Part shown: piece by piece, positions 1-5,910 of the stretch
Layout of the letters: each line of letters opens with the position of its first letter
How positions within the stretch are numbered: position 1 is the stretch's first letter
Source of the DNA: DATDRQ01 sp035291645
GTDB lineage: Bacteria > Chloroflexota > Anaerolineae > Anaerolineales > UBA4823
Direction: 5' to 3'
Length of the DNA stretch: 8,949 bases
Assembly: GCA_035291645.1 (NCBI GenBank)
Contig: DATDRQ010000270.1
Location: 1-8,949, forward strand
Notes under the pieces: model-generated
The model's database searches: none
What the model was told of the DNA's origin: nothing
The model's input: the letters and a program-made list of their open reading frames with translations, nothing else
Program-made: the position numbers and the translations under genes

Positions 1-341
1 GCCTGCAGGCTGGCCAGGCTTAGCTCCACGTAGCCAAACGGGCCAGGGTCATGAAGGACATAAACCCGCTCATAGGGGTCATAAGAAAAGGTCGCACCCA
101 GCTGGAGGCGCAGATTATTCCTATCTCGCTTGAAGGCTGCCAGACGGGCTTTTTGCCCCTCCGGGTAGGCCTCTGGACCAACAATGTCCAAGACAGAGGC
201 AATCAACTCCGGCGTGCTGGCTGGACCCCCCAACAAGCGGTGAAGAAGGGCCAGGCTGCGCCGGATAGCTAGCCATTCACTGGCGCGTACCCCGCGGGAT
301 ATCTGTTTCCCTCTACTGACTTCACTTTCAGCGTGACTCAT
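1..341 (-). CDS. WYL-type (DeoR-like) transcriptional regulator, N-terminal part
   Basis: The minus-strand frame from ATG at 341 stays open for 113 codons to the left edge, so the C-terminal part, including any WYL domain proper, lies outside. A strong Shine-Dalgarno (GGAGGGGG, about 347-355 on the complement) precedes the ATG by 7-8 nt and fixes the start. Residues 22-50 (LAIRRSLALLHRLLGGPAST) look like the first helices of the winged helix-turn-helix of WYL regulators. Residues 64-98 (KARLAAFKRDRNNLRLQLGA, then YDPYERVYVLHD) match the pattern 'F-x-RD-x-x-x-LR...G...Y...YVL', in which a recognition helix is followed by the beta-wing. Members are DNA-binding regulators whose WYL domain often senses a ligand or nucleic acid; several control DNA-repair or defence loci. 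It is divergent from the cassette at 843. The family call rests on the N-terminal pattern only, so function is inferred. Confidence 0.72.
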   Translation of the reverse strand, partial: MSHAESEVSRGKQISRGVRASEWLAIRRSLALLHRLLGGPASTPELIASVLDIVGPEAYPEGQKARLAAFKRDRNNLRLQLGATFSYDPYERVYVLHDPGPFGYVELSLASLQ

Positions 342-506
342 CTCGGACCCCCTCCGTCAGCTCGAGCGTGAACGGATGCGGTCATTTAGGTAGCTTATTG
401 TCAAACGGCAGCCAATGGTCTCAGGTGGCCTCATCACCTGGGTCATTCGTGTAATGAGTATGCCAGCAATTCAAAAGACCAGATCTCCCTCCATTTCCTG
501 GCTACC

Positions 507-542
507 TTCTCTTCTATACATTAAGGAAAGTATAGGAGAGAA
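507..542. repeat. 13-bp near-perfect inverted repeat (hairpin)
   Basis: The left arm TTCTCTTCTATAC (507-519) and right arm GTATAGGAGAGAA (530-542) pair at 12 of 13 positions, with a G-T wobble at the thirteenth, around a 10-nt loop. The hairpin overlaps the stop codon of the possible minus-strand gene at 514-711. It could be that gene's terminator or an operator for the divergent regulators. The lack of a clear T-tract after either arm weakens the terminator reading. Confidence 0.6.
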
Positions 543-711
543 AACCGCTCAGGTCAAGCAGATGGTCCGAAGCCCCATTGACGTTGAAACGCATAATTCG
601 CTTATCTTTTGAGCTACCTCGAAAGGTGTTTTCGGCTCGAATGTCCAAGTAGCGTAAATGCTCTCTTGTTGTGCAGAAATTTTTCCATTCATCAGTGCTG
701 ATTTCCCTCAC
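514..711 (-). CDS. Possible small protein of unknown function
   Basis: A 65-codon minus-strand frame starts at GTG 711 and ends at TAG 514-516. I do not recognise the product. It is hydrophilic and mixed charge, with a WKNFC segment near residue 9 and a run of K/R/D in the middle; no membrane segment or signal peptide is visible. The upstream match to a ribosome binding site is weak (GGGA directly before GTG). The frame lies alone in an intergenic region, with a hairpin over its stop codon. It could be a small gene, a relic, or chance. Confidence 0.25.
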   Translation of the reverse strand: MREISTDEWKNFCTTREHLRYLDIRAENTFRGSSKDKRIMRFNVNGASDHLLDLSGFLSYTFLNV

Positions 712-752
712 TCCCGCTGGTTATATAAGACAAACTTGCCCCTAATTTCCTA

Positions 753-781
753 TTGCATCTTTCCGATTCGCTTGATATACT
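753..781 (+). promoter_or_regulatory. Sigma70-type promoter with extended -10, for the XRE cassette
   Basis: TTGCAT (753-758) as -35 and TATACT (776-781) as -10 are separated by exactly 17 bp. The -10 is preceded by TG-A, giving the extended -10 pattern TGnTATACT. Transcription would start near 788, leaving a leader of about 55 nt before the ATG at 843. The -10 matches the consensus at 5 of 6 positions and the -35 at 3 of 6, so the extended -10 probably carries recognition. This is inferred from sequence only. Confidence 0.6.
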
Positions 782-842
782 ATGCGTCCCAGAGTAGACA
801 AAAATACTCCTCAACGCACATTGCAGTAGCGGACAAGACTCC

Positions 843-1295
843 ATGACCGATACACCCACAGACTTTGCCGAAAGGCTTAACGCGCTGATCGAATTGAAGA
901 GAAAACCGGGTGGTTCAAAGTATTCGCAGGAGGAGATCGTTCAAGGCGTTGGAGGGGTCCTGTCGCGTGCTTATCTCTGGAAATTGCGCACGGGCCGCTC
1001 CAAAAATCCGGGCTTTCATGTCGTTCAGGCCTTGGCTGATTTTTTTGAGGTGGACATCAATTACTTCACGGTAGAAGAAGACCTGGGAGCGAAGATGATC
1101 GATCAAGCCCGTGCGGACGAACTGGTAGACCAGATCGCTCTTCGATCCAGCATGTTGGGTCACGAAGCGAAACTGGCCGTCCTTAATATGATCGACTTTA
1201 TCTTGAAGAATAGAGCAGAAACAGAACATTCGGGAGACATTATTGGTGGAGCCGAGGTTGAAAGCGGAGAGAATCCTGAGGGAACTCCGTTATGA
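843..1295 (+). CDS. XRE-family (EspR-like) helix-turn-helix regulator
   Basis: This is a 150-residue protein that probably binds DNA as a dimer and controls its own operon. Residues 7-20 form an N-terminal helix (FAERLNALIEL). The HTH spans about 25-80, with the signature LWKLRTGRSKNP (45-56), then a helix ALADFFEV and the NYFT segment (73-76). The order 'sLR-x-G-x-x-x-NP ... aLA-x-fF-x-v ... yFt' matches mycobacterial EspR and the XRE proteins paired with ImmA-like proteins in Actinobacteria. Residues 85-125 look like a helical dimerisation tail, and the last 25 are acidic and Gly-rich. The ribosome binding site before ATG 843 is weak, but the promoter just upstream limits the start to after about 788. 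Its 3' end overlaps the start of the ImmA-like gene by about 50 nt, so the two are probably co-translated. The family is confident; the exact regulon is unknown. Confidence 0.82.
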   Translation: MTDTPTDFAERLNALIELKRKPGGSKYSQEEIVQGVGGVLSRAYLWKLRTGRSKNPGFHVVQALADFFEVDINYFTVEEDLGAKMIDQARADELVDQIALRSSMLGHEAKLAVLNMIDFILKNRAETEHSGDIIGGAEVESGENPEGTPL

Positions 1296-1750
1296 TTTTC
1301 GAAGCTTTACGATTGAGCAGTTTATTCGCTGGATCGAGGCTTTAAGAAGACGCCAGATACTTTCTACCCCGTGGAAGATGCCGGCTGGCATGTTCGGTGC
1401 CTGGATGGTCGATGAGGACCTGCCGCGCGATTACATTTTTTACCGCAACGACGTTCCATCCCTTCATCAAGTTCACATTCAACTGCACGAGCTGGCACAC
1501 CTGCTTTTTGACCACCCGACCCTGCGCATCAACCGGGAGATGATCGCCGGCTCTTTGCAGGATGAGGTGATGCTGCCATTCAGCGATCTGGTTCTCCTCG
1601 ATCAACCAAGAGATCGAGACCGAGGCAGAAACGCTGGCCAGCCTGATCCAGGAACAGGTGATCCGGCACTCGCTCCTGGACCAACTCACCCGGGAGGTTT
1701 CCTCGGACGAGAAGCTCGCCAGCTTTATCAGAGATCTGGGGTTAGACTGA
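1243..1750 (+). CDS. ImmA/IrrE-like HExxH protein (frameshifted)
   Basis: The family is zinc metallopeptidase-like proteins that cleave or inactivate a partner XRE repressor. The start is TTG 1243 or GTG 1246, with GGGAG at 1232-1236; both lie inside the XRE gene. Residues 8-60 match the N-terminus usual in XRE-paired members, and the zinc motif HELAH is at residues 82-86, in LHELAHLLFDHP. After about residue 113 (base 1580) the opening frame turns into Pro/Arg/Gly-rich nonsense. The second plus-strand frame carries the expected C-terminus from about 1600: QEIETEAETLASLI, then DEKLASFIRDLGLD, ending at TGA 1748-1750. The Glu of this EAE helix is the expected third zinc ligand, so the indel separates it from HExxH. 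Net shift is +1 (or -2); QRS in the third frame near 1580-1592 could mean two one-base losses. The stop overlaps the next gene's ATG (TGATG). Real mutation or sequencing error is open. Confidence 0.78.
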
Positions 1751-2871
1751 TGAACCACCTGATCGAGTTATCGCTGTGTGCGCTGGCCTGGTCGGTCGCC
1801 CTGTTTAAGTTTCAGAACGTCTGGCGAAGAGGCGTCTGGAGAACCGACCCGATTGCGCTGACCCTCTGGCTGGCCATGTTCTTCTTTGCGGTCACGATGA
1901 CTTTTCTGGTGGAGTCGCTTACGGAAGATTTTGACAAATTGACACTGAATAATTTATCCAGGCTGATCGCCTATACTTCCATCTCCCTGACCCTCTTCTT
2001 CACGACCGCATCAACCCTCTTCGCATATAAACCCCCACAAGGCGTTCGCTTACTGCGCTTGATCGCGCTTCTCCTGGCTGCGACCCTGCTTTCCTTGTCT
2101 GTCACTTATTTTCTCTATATCTCCAAAAACCCTGAATGGCAAGATCATCACGTTCCCCGGAATCTGGCCGACGCCTTCTTCATGTTTGGCACATTCTCGT
2201 TCTCCTTGGCGATGTGCTGGATCATGGTCAGGCAAAATGCTCGCTACCTCCGCCAGGAAAATGTAGTTTTCATGCGCGTTAGGGTCATCACGGTCATCAT
2301 GACCGCACTAACTGCAGAGGTGTACTTTTTGGTCAAGCTCCTCCTGGTTGCGGGATATTTCTGGAAGCCATTGAGCTCCGATGCCATCGTGGCCATTTCG
2401 AAAATTTTGTTGATCTCCTCGGCGTTGATGTGGGCCATCGCCTTCGTGAATAATAAGGTCTACCTGCGGTTTGTCGGGCTTTTGAAGGGCCTCTCGAATT
2501 GGTTTGCTCTCAGAGACCTGGAATACCTTCTCGCTCAGTTGAATCGTTTGTGCCCTCCGGTTGCGCTCATCGAGGAGAAGCCTTCTCCTCAGGAGATTCT
2601 GCATAATTCAGAATACCATCTGTACCGCGCGACCATTCGCATCCTGGATGGCAAGACCCTATTGGCCGACTTCTTGAATGACGGAGATAGCCGGAGTCGA
2701 CCCGAATGGTGGGACTCTGGATTGCTCTCGGAAGCAAAGCACATTCACCGCATTTTGCGATCCGAGAACACGACCAGTGATTTTTGGGAAATTGTGCGAG
2801 GTCTTCGGCGCGCAAGCAAAGAGTTGCTTCAGTGTGACCTATCCAGGAACCAGGGGGCTACAGCACAATGA
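1750..2871 (+). CDS. Seven-helix membrane protein, MAB_1171c/DUF6545-like
   Basis: This is a 373-residue integral membrane protein. Hydrophobic segments lie near residues 2-20, 35-55, 72-92, 101-123, 139-161, 178-201 and 212-234, followed by a cytoplasmic-type C-terminal domain of about 135 residues. That domain contains NWFALRDLEYLL (250-261) and LYRATIRILDGKTLLADF (291-308), resembling the DUF6545 tail of actinobacterial 'MAB_1171c family putative transporters', which also sit behind an XRE and an ImmA-like gene. Transport has not been demonstrated for the family as far as I know; a membrane sensor or partner for the HExxH protein is equally plausible. ATG 1750 overlaps the ImmA stop (TGATG), so translation is probably coupled. 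Because of the upstream frameshift this gene is also in frame with TTG 1243, producing an artificial 542-codon frame; I regard them as two genes. Its own stop overlaps the next ATG (ATGA, 2868-2871). Confidence 0.75.
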   Translation: MNHLIELSLCALAWSVALFKFQNVWRRGVWRTDPIALTLWLAMFFFAVTMTFLVESLTEDFDKLTLNNLSRLIAYTSISLTLFFTTASTLFAYKPPQGVRLLRLIALLLAATLLSLSVTYFLYISKNPEWQDHHVPRNLADAFFMFGTFSFSLAMCWIMVRQNARYLRQENVVFMRVRVITVIMTALTAEVYFLVKLLLVAGYFWKPLSSDAIVAISKILLISSALMWAIAFVNNKVYLRFVGLLKGLSNWFALRDLEYLLAQLNRLCPPVALIEEKPSPQEILHNSEYHLYRATIRILDGKTLLADFLNDGDSRSRPEWWDSGLLSEAKHIHRILRSENTTSDFWEIVRGLRRASKELLQCDLSRNQGATAQ

Positions 2872-3472
2872 ACTCTGCTATTCGCGATACAACGGTAGAT
2901 AGGATCGCCGAGGTTGTGTCTTTGGTCTTTTATCCGCTCCTCGTTGTAATTCCCACACTGGTGATCGCGACGGTCCAAACCGGATATACGCTGGCTCAAG
3001 CGGTTTTATGGACCCTCCTGGCGGTGGGCGTCGTCAACATTCCGATGGCCTTTTTGCTATTCTACGGCGTTCGTTCGGGCAGGTATAGCGATGCTTCGGT
3101 TTCTGTTCGCGAACAGAGCGCCAGCGTTTACGCCGTCGGTGGAACCTGCCTGGTCGTATTGTTGTTAATCCTGATCTTTGGCGGCGCACCGCGCATCATC
3201 ACGGCTTGCCTGGTCGCTGCAGTCATGGCTACGGTTCTTGGCTACATCATTAACCGGTACACCAAACTTAGCCTGCACTCTACGGCGATGGCTGGATGCA
3301 CCACTGTGCTTTTGTTGACTGCGCCGCCTATCGGTGTTGTCATGGCATTGTTCACTCCACTGGTAGGTTGGGCCAGGATCCGGTTGAAACACCATACCCC
3401 CTTCAGATCTTGATTGGATGGATGGTTCCTGTGGTTAGCGTTTTAATTGTATTTCGATTCTTGCTGACATAA
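2868..3472 (+). CDS. PAP2-like integral membrane phosphatase family protein (frameshifted near the C-terminus)
   Basis: The frame as given ends at TGA 3411-3413 (181 residues). Hydrophobic segments lie near residues 16-36, 43-66, 88-106, 108-126 and 141-166. PAP2-type marks are the cytoplasmic loop RYSDASVSVREQ (72-83), SLH (135-137, equivalent to motif 2 SGH) and WARIRLKHHTP (168-178, equivalent to motif 3 SR-x5-H). The protein then stops abruptly where the family has a last helix. Adding one base at CCCCCTT (3396-3403) continues as HTPFQILIGWM plus a hydrophobic tail to TAA 3470-3472, giving about 201 residues. PAP2 enzymes dephosphorylate lipid phosphates. Here the usual motif-3 Asp is Gln (HTPFQ) and motif 1 is not evident, so catalysis is uncertain. 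ATG 2868 overlaps the upstream stop (ATGA); it is the last gene of the cassette. Confidence 0.72.
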
Positions 3473-3501
3473 TTCTGGTCTGAAATTGGCCTTAATAGAA
3501 A

Positions 3502-3537
3502 GGACGGCCGCTAACGGATCAGGTCGGCCGGCCGTCC
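3502..3537. terminator. GC-rich inverted repeat after the PAP2 gene, possible terminator
   Basis: GGACGGCCG (3502-3510) and CGGCCGTCC (3529-3537) are perfect 9-bp arms around an 18-nt loop, 29 nt after the restored PAP2 stop. No T-run follows on the plus strand. On the minus strand the arm is followed by TTTCTATT, a weak T-rich tail. It may end the cassette transcript, stabilise its 3' end, or be a protein-binding site. Confidence 0.4.
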
Positions 3538-3551
3538 AGGTGAGCAGACAG

Positions 3552-3572
3552 TCACTGCATTTCGGGCAGTGA
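3552..3572 (+). repeat. 7-bp perfect hairpin in the leader
   Basis: TCACTGC (3552-3558) pairs perfectly with GCAGTGA (3566-3572) around the 7-nt loop ATTTCGG. It lies 15 nt after the larger inverted repeat and just before an AT-rich patch. It could be a second element of a transcript end or a promoter-proximal operator. No known family was recognised. Confidence 0.4.
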
Positions 3573-3651
3573 TCGCTACCCATTTTAATTATAAACCGAA
3601 GTGGTTCGATCCGGATCCTTTCGGCCGTATGCGACACCCCAGGATCCACCA

Positions 3652-3669
3652 CTCCTTTCACAGGAGGTG
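3652..3669 (+). promoter_or_regulatory. Strong ribosome binding site that can pair with an upstream CTCCT
   Basis: AGGAGGTG (3662-3669) is an excellent Shine-Dalgarno, 4 nt (TTTT) before ATG 3674. CTCCT at 3652-3656 can pair with AGGAG at 3662-3666 around the 5-nt loop TTCAC, which would hide the binding site. The stem-plus-TTTT also superficially resembles a short intrinsic terminator. Either would be a control point for the small ORF and the genes behind it; this is inferred from pairing alone. Confidence 0.4.
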
Positions 3670-3673
3670 TTTT

Positions 3674-3808
3674 ATGGGAAGAGATCATCAGGTGATAAGC
3701 CTTCTCGCTGGAGTCTGTGACCCGCTGGCCGGGCCGGTGTACAGTTCTGTACACAAGAGCAGCCGGTTTATCCCGCTCGGTCACCTTCGGCAGCGCACCG
3801 TCCGGTAG
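3674..3808 (+). CDS. Small ORF (44 aa) leading the pilus operon
   Basis: ATG 3674 follows AGGAGGTG by 4 nt and the frame ends at TAG 3806-3808, encoding 44 residues. The product begins MGRDHQVISLLAGVCDPLAG, contains one Cys and is Arg/His-rich at the end; I do not recognise it. The frame also opens upstream to ATG 3569, but that start has no comparable binding site. The stop is 11 nt before the next gene, which has its own GGGAGGGG. It may be a leader peptide coupling ribosome movement to expression of the pilus genes, a small membrane-associated protein, or incidental. An 18-bp palindrome lies inside it. Confidence 0.4.
   Translation: MGRDHQVISLLAGVCDPLAGPVYSSVHKSSRFIPLGHLRQRTVR
3737..3754. 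promoter_or_regulatory. 18-bp palindrome, candidate operator
   Basis: GTGTACAG (3737-3744) and CTGTACAC (3747-3754) are perfect 8-bp arms separated by TT. This is the form expected of a binding site for a dimeric regulator. It lies 66 nt upstream of ATG 3820, at the head of the pilus-type operon, and within the small ORF. No regulator can be assigned; the XRE or WYL proteins in this window are only possibilities. Confidence 0.45.
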
Positions 3809-3819
3809 GGGAGGGGACG

Positions 3820-4922
3820 ATGGATCTCCGGCTGCTTATCACGCCCTGGCAGCGCGCCCTGGGAGCCATGTTCTGGAACAGATTGGGGGACACCGGGTTG
3901 GTTTTTCTCTATCCTTTTGCAGTTCCGCGCCTGTTTCATACCTTCTTCTGCCCACCCCTGCGCCTGACGGCGCTGTCAGAACAGGGAAGCATCATTTTCA
4001 ACCGGATTGCATCTCCCCGCCGCTTCGTGCGGCTTCCGCCCTCTCGCCTGATCTTGGCGAGTGACCCGGCTGCCGCGCTGCCTCCGCTGGAAGATCTGCA
4101 CACCTTGCTCATGCTGCCGATCGGCTCTTTCTCAGCCGCGTGGGATGAATACATTTCTCCGGACCGGCTGGTGGAAAAAGTGCCGGAACAGGCGGTGGCC
4201 GACATGCGACGGGCGTATGAGGCCCACCAGCGTTCAGAACCCGTACGCCCGGAGGTGTTGCGGGCCAGGTTCGCCCCCTGGGAACGCGGGGACCTGTGTA
4301 CGGCCGCTATTACGATTTTGGATAGATCCGGAATGTATTCTCTTCCCAGGTCGGCGGTCTCCTTCTCTTACCAGATCCTGCAGGTCGAAAAGCCTCATCT
4401 GGAAGAGCTGGCGGCGGCTTCGCTGGCTGGACGGCCCTGGAAAGCAGATTTCCCACAGGAGTGTCTGCGCTGCGGGAAACCGGCTTCCTGGAGGCAGGCG
4501 CTAAAGACTCCGGCGTGGTTAGCGGTGGAGACGGTCTGGCGCTTTGAACGCCCCGAGAACGCGGTTCCGCTGTGTAAACGATGCGCTTACCGGCTGGATT
4601 GGTCGCGGCGGGAGGGTCTGCGCATCGACCTGGCCTGGGGCTATGGGGGCCGCGCTTCGAGGCCTTCTGGATGTGGCAGTTGGCCTGCGAGCAAGAGCTG
4701 TTCCTGGAAAACTGGGACTGGGAAACTCACCCGCTTTGGCCGCCCCAGTTTGGCGGCGCCACTTGGGAAACTGGAAGCAGCGCGAAGGAACATGCCGATC
4801 CACGCCCTCCCGAAGGAGTCTGGCGAACGCGGATATACCTGGCATCCCTGGCTTGTGCCTTGGGCGTGAGGTCTGAGTCGCGACCCGCGAGAGATACCCC
4901 GCCACTTTTTTTGCTAAAGTAG
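3820..4922 (+). CDS. DUF192-like / zinc-ribbon protein of the pilus locus (frameshifted)
   Basis: First gene of the pilus-type operon, with GGGAGGGG just before ATG 3820. Residues 7-85 (ITPWQRALGAMFWNRLGDTG, then LFHTFFCPPLRLTALSEQGS) weakly resemble DUF192, a small domain sometimes found in pilus loci. Two CxxC pairs, C215/C218 and C252/C255, suggest a zinc ribbon, with a W-rich stretch after it. From codon 274 the frame becomes Ser/Arg/Gly-rich and stops at 4869. The third plus-strand frame instead gives PRFEAFWMWQLACEQELFLE, then WDWETHPLWPP, and runs to TAG 4920-4922. One extra G in the run at 4637-4640 or 4645-4649 joins the two, giving about 367 residues. So a one-base loss, natural or technical, interrupts the gene. 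There is no signal peptide or clear membrane helix, so it is probably cytoplasmic. The DUF192 call is moderate; function is unknown. Confidence 0.6.
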
Positions 4923-4959
4923 AGATAACCGGGCAGACGAGGCGTGGAGGTGATTTGGG

Positions 4960-5832
4960 ATGCTCCTGATGATTTTTCTGGGTGCGATCAGCCTATCGGT
5001 ACTGGCGTTCGAGTTGCTGACTGGTCTACAGGCGTCGCTCTCGAGCTATGGGCGTTCTCGCTCTGCAGATCGCCTGGAGGGCGCAGCGACAGGGGGAAAC
5101 CCGGTGCTGGCGCGTCGCTCAACTTGGAAAGCCCTGCTCCTGGCTTTCTTCCCCCGCCGGTTCGGTGAGTTAGTAGGCAGTGAATCGGACGACGTGGTTT
5201 CCCTCTTGCGCCGCACCGGTTATCCATACGACACCCCAATTCAGACTTTTGCAGCCAGCCTGTTGCTGGGTGGGCTATTGGCTGGGGCGCTAGTGGCCCT
5301 GGGGCAGCCTCTGGCGGCGCCGTTCGCGGCTCTAGGTCCGATCATCTTGGGGCTGCGCTGGCCTTACGTGCGCCTGAAGCGCCTGGCCCGCCGGCGGGCG
5401 GAGGCTCTACGCAGTAACCTGCTGCTTGGCCTTTCGGTGCTCGAATCTTTGTTGTCTTCGGACATCCAGGTACAGGAAGCACTGCGCCGTACGGCGAGCA
5501 TCGGCGGACCATTCAATAATTTGCTGGGATTGCTGGTTGCCCGCATGAAAGTCGAGGACTTCGAACGGGCGATTGAAACCGCCCGTTCCCACCTGCCGGA
5601 TCCCTCCGACATGGAGGCGCGGCTTTTCCTTCAAGACCTGGAGGATTTCTTCATCAGGGGCCGCCCGATCCTGGAAAGCGTGCGGGCGCTTCGCGGGGCT
5701 GCCCATCGGGGAATGGTGGAGGCTACCGAATCCCGGGCGTCCCTGGTACGTCAGAAGAGCAGCCTGTATGGCATTCTGGCCGTGCTCGGCCTGCTTTTCT
5801 TCTTGATTGGTCCATTCCTGGGCGGTTTCTAG
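4960..5832 (+). CDS. tadC: TadC-like inner-membrane platform protein (type II secretion F domain)
   Basis: This 290-residue membrane protein is the likely platform subunit on which the Flp pilus is assembled. ATG 4960 has a near-ideal Shine-Dalgarno, GGAGGTGAT (4946-4954), 5 nt upstream. Hydrophobic segments lie at about 3-20, 96-114, 119-136 and 269-287. The basic stretch RLKRLARRRAEAL (138-150) precedes the T2SSF helical domain at about 150-245, with the typical 'L..L...l.sg....eAL......' arrangement (LLLGLSVLESLLSSD, then VQEAL at 171-175), and a final hydrophobic helix. Length and helix order fit TadB/TadC. TadB is normally adjacent, but only one such protein is in this window. Context is strong: Flp pilin, TadE and TadG genes follow immediately. 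TadB cannot be excluded; I prefer TadC because the next gene is not another F-domain protein. Confidence 0.72.
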   Translation: MLLMIFLGAISLSVLAFELLTGLQASLSSYGRSRSADRLEGAATGGNPVLARRSTWKALLLAFFPRRFGELVGSESDDVVSLLRRTGYPYDTPIQTFAASLLLGGLLAGALVALGQPLAAPFAALGPIILGLRWPYVRLKRLARRRAEALRSNLLLGLSVLESLLSSDIQVQEALRRTASIGGPFNNLLGLLVARMKVEDFERAIETARSHLPDPSDMEARLFLQDLEDFFIRGRPILESVRALRGAAHRGMVEATESRASLVRQKSSLYGILAVLGLLFFLIGPFLGGF

Positions 5833-5838
5833 CCCTGG

Positions 5839-5880
5839 TTAGGAGGCGAGAGCGTTTCTCGCTATTCGTCAGTATCCTAA
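5839..5880 (+). repeat. Nested inverted repeat upstream of the pilin gene
   Basis: An inner stem GCGAGA (5846-5851)/TCTCGC (5857-5862) with a 5-nt loop is enclosed by outer arms TTAGGA (5839-5844) and TCCTAA (5875-5880). It occupies the only sizeable gap in the pilus operon (78 nt), just before the pilin, and is followed by a T5 run at 5891-5895. A processing or stability element that raises pilin output over the platform protein, or an attenuator, would fit; neither is proven. Confidence 0.4.
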
Positions 5881-5910
5881 AGCACAACCCTTTTTCAGAG
5901 GAGGTACACA

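Larger units (their letters stand above)
342..842. other. Divergent intergenic region between the WYL regulator and the XRE cassette
   Basis: About 500 bases separate the two divergent regulators and are visibly more AT-rich than the rest of the window. The stretch holds the WYL gene's ribosome binding site (347-355), a TTGACA on the minus strand (399-404) with no good -10 at normal spacing, a short inverted repeat CAGGTG/CACCTG (422-427 and 435-440), the 13-bp inverted repeat at 507-542, a doubtful minus-strand small ORF (514-711) and the promoter at 753-781. No transposase remnant or RNA gene was recognised. Confidence 0.6.
3473..3673. other. Intergenic leader rich in inverted repeats between the cassette and the pilus operon
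   Basis: About 200 bases without a convincing gene. It holds the GC-rich inverted repeat at 3502-3537, a 7-bp hairpin at 3552-3572, an AT-rich patch with a possible -10 (TATAAA, 3590-3595, without a convincing -35), a second 7-bp inverted repeat (GGATCCT 3613-3619 and AGGATCC 3641-3647) and the SD-pairing hairpin at 3652-3666. Transcription of the rightward pilus operon most likely begins in or near this region. Confidence 0.55.

Noticed and set aside
507..542. CRISPR repeat or transposon terminal repeat
   Set aside because: There is only one copy, no spacers, and no transposase or target-site duplication in the window.
1570..1610. Programmed ribosomal frameshifting in the ImmA-like gene
   Set aside because: No slippery heptamer was seen, and other genes in the window have similar lesions, so error or mutation is simpler.
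1243..2871. One long 542-codon frame joining the HExxH protein to the seven-helix protein
   Set aside because: The middle is low-complexity Pro/Arg/Gly sequence. A clean ImmA C-terminus is in another frame and stops at a TGATG overlap with an ATG, so this is two genes joined by an indel.
3443..3784. A 113-codon minus-strand frame containing CPKCSDC
   Set aside because: It overlaps the restored PAP2 end, the inverted repeats and the well-started small ORF; the Cys pattern comes from the complement of the TCACTGC hairpin region.
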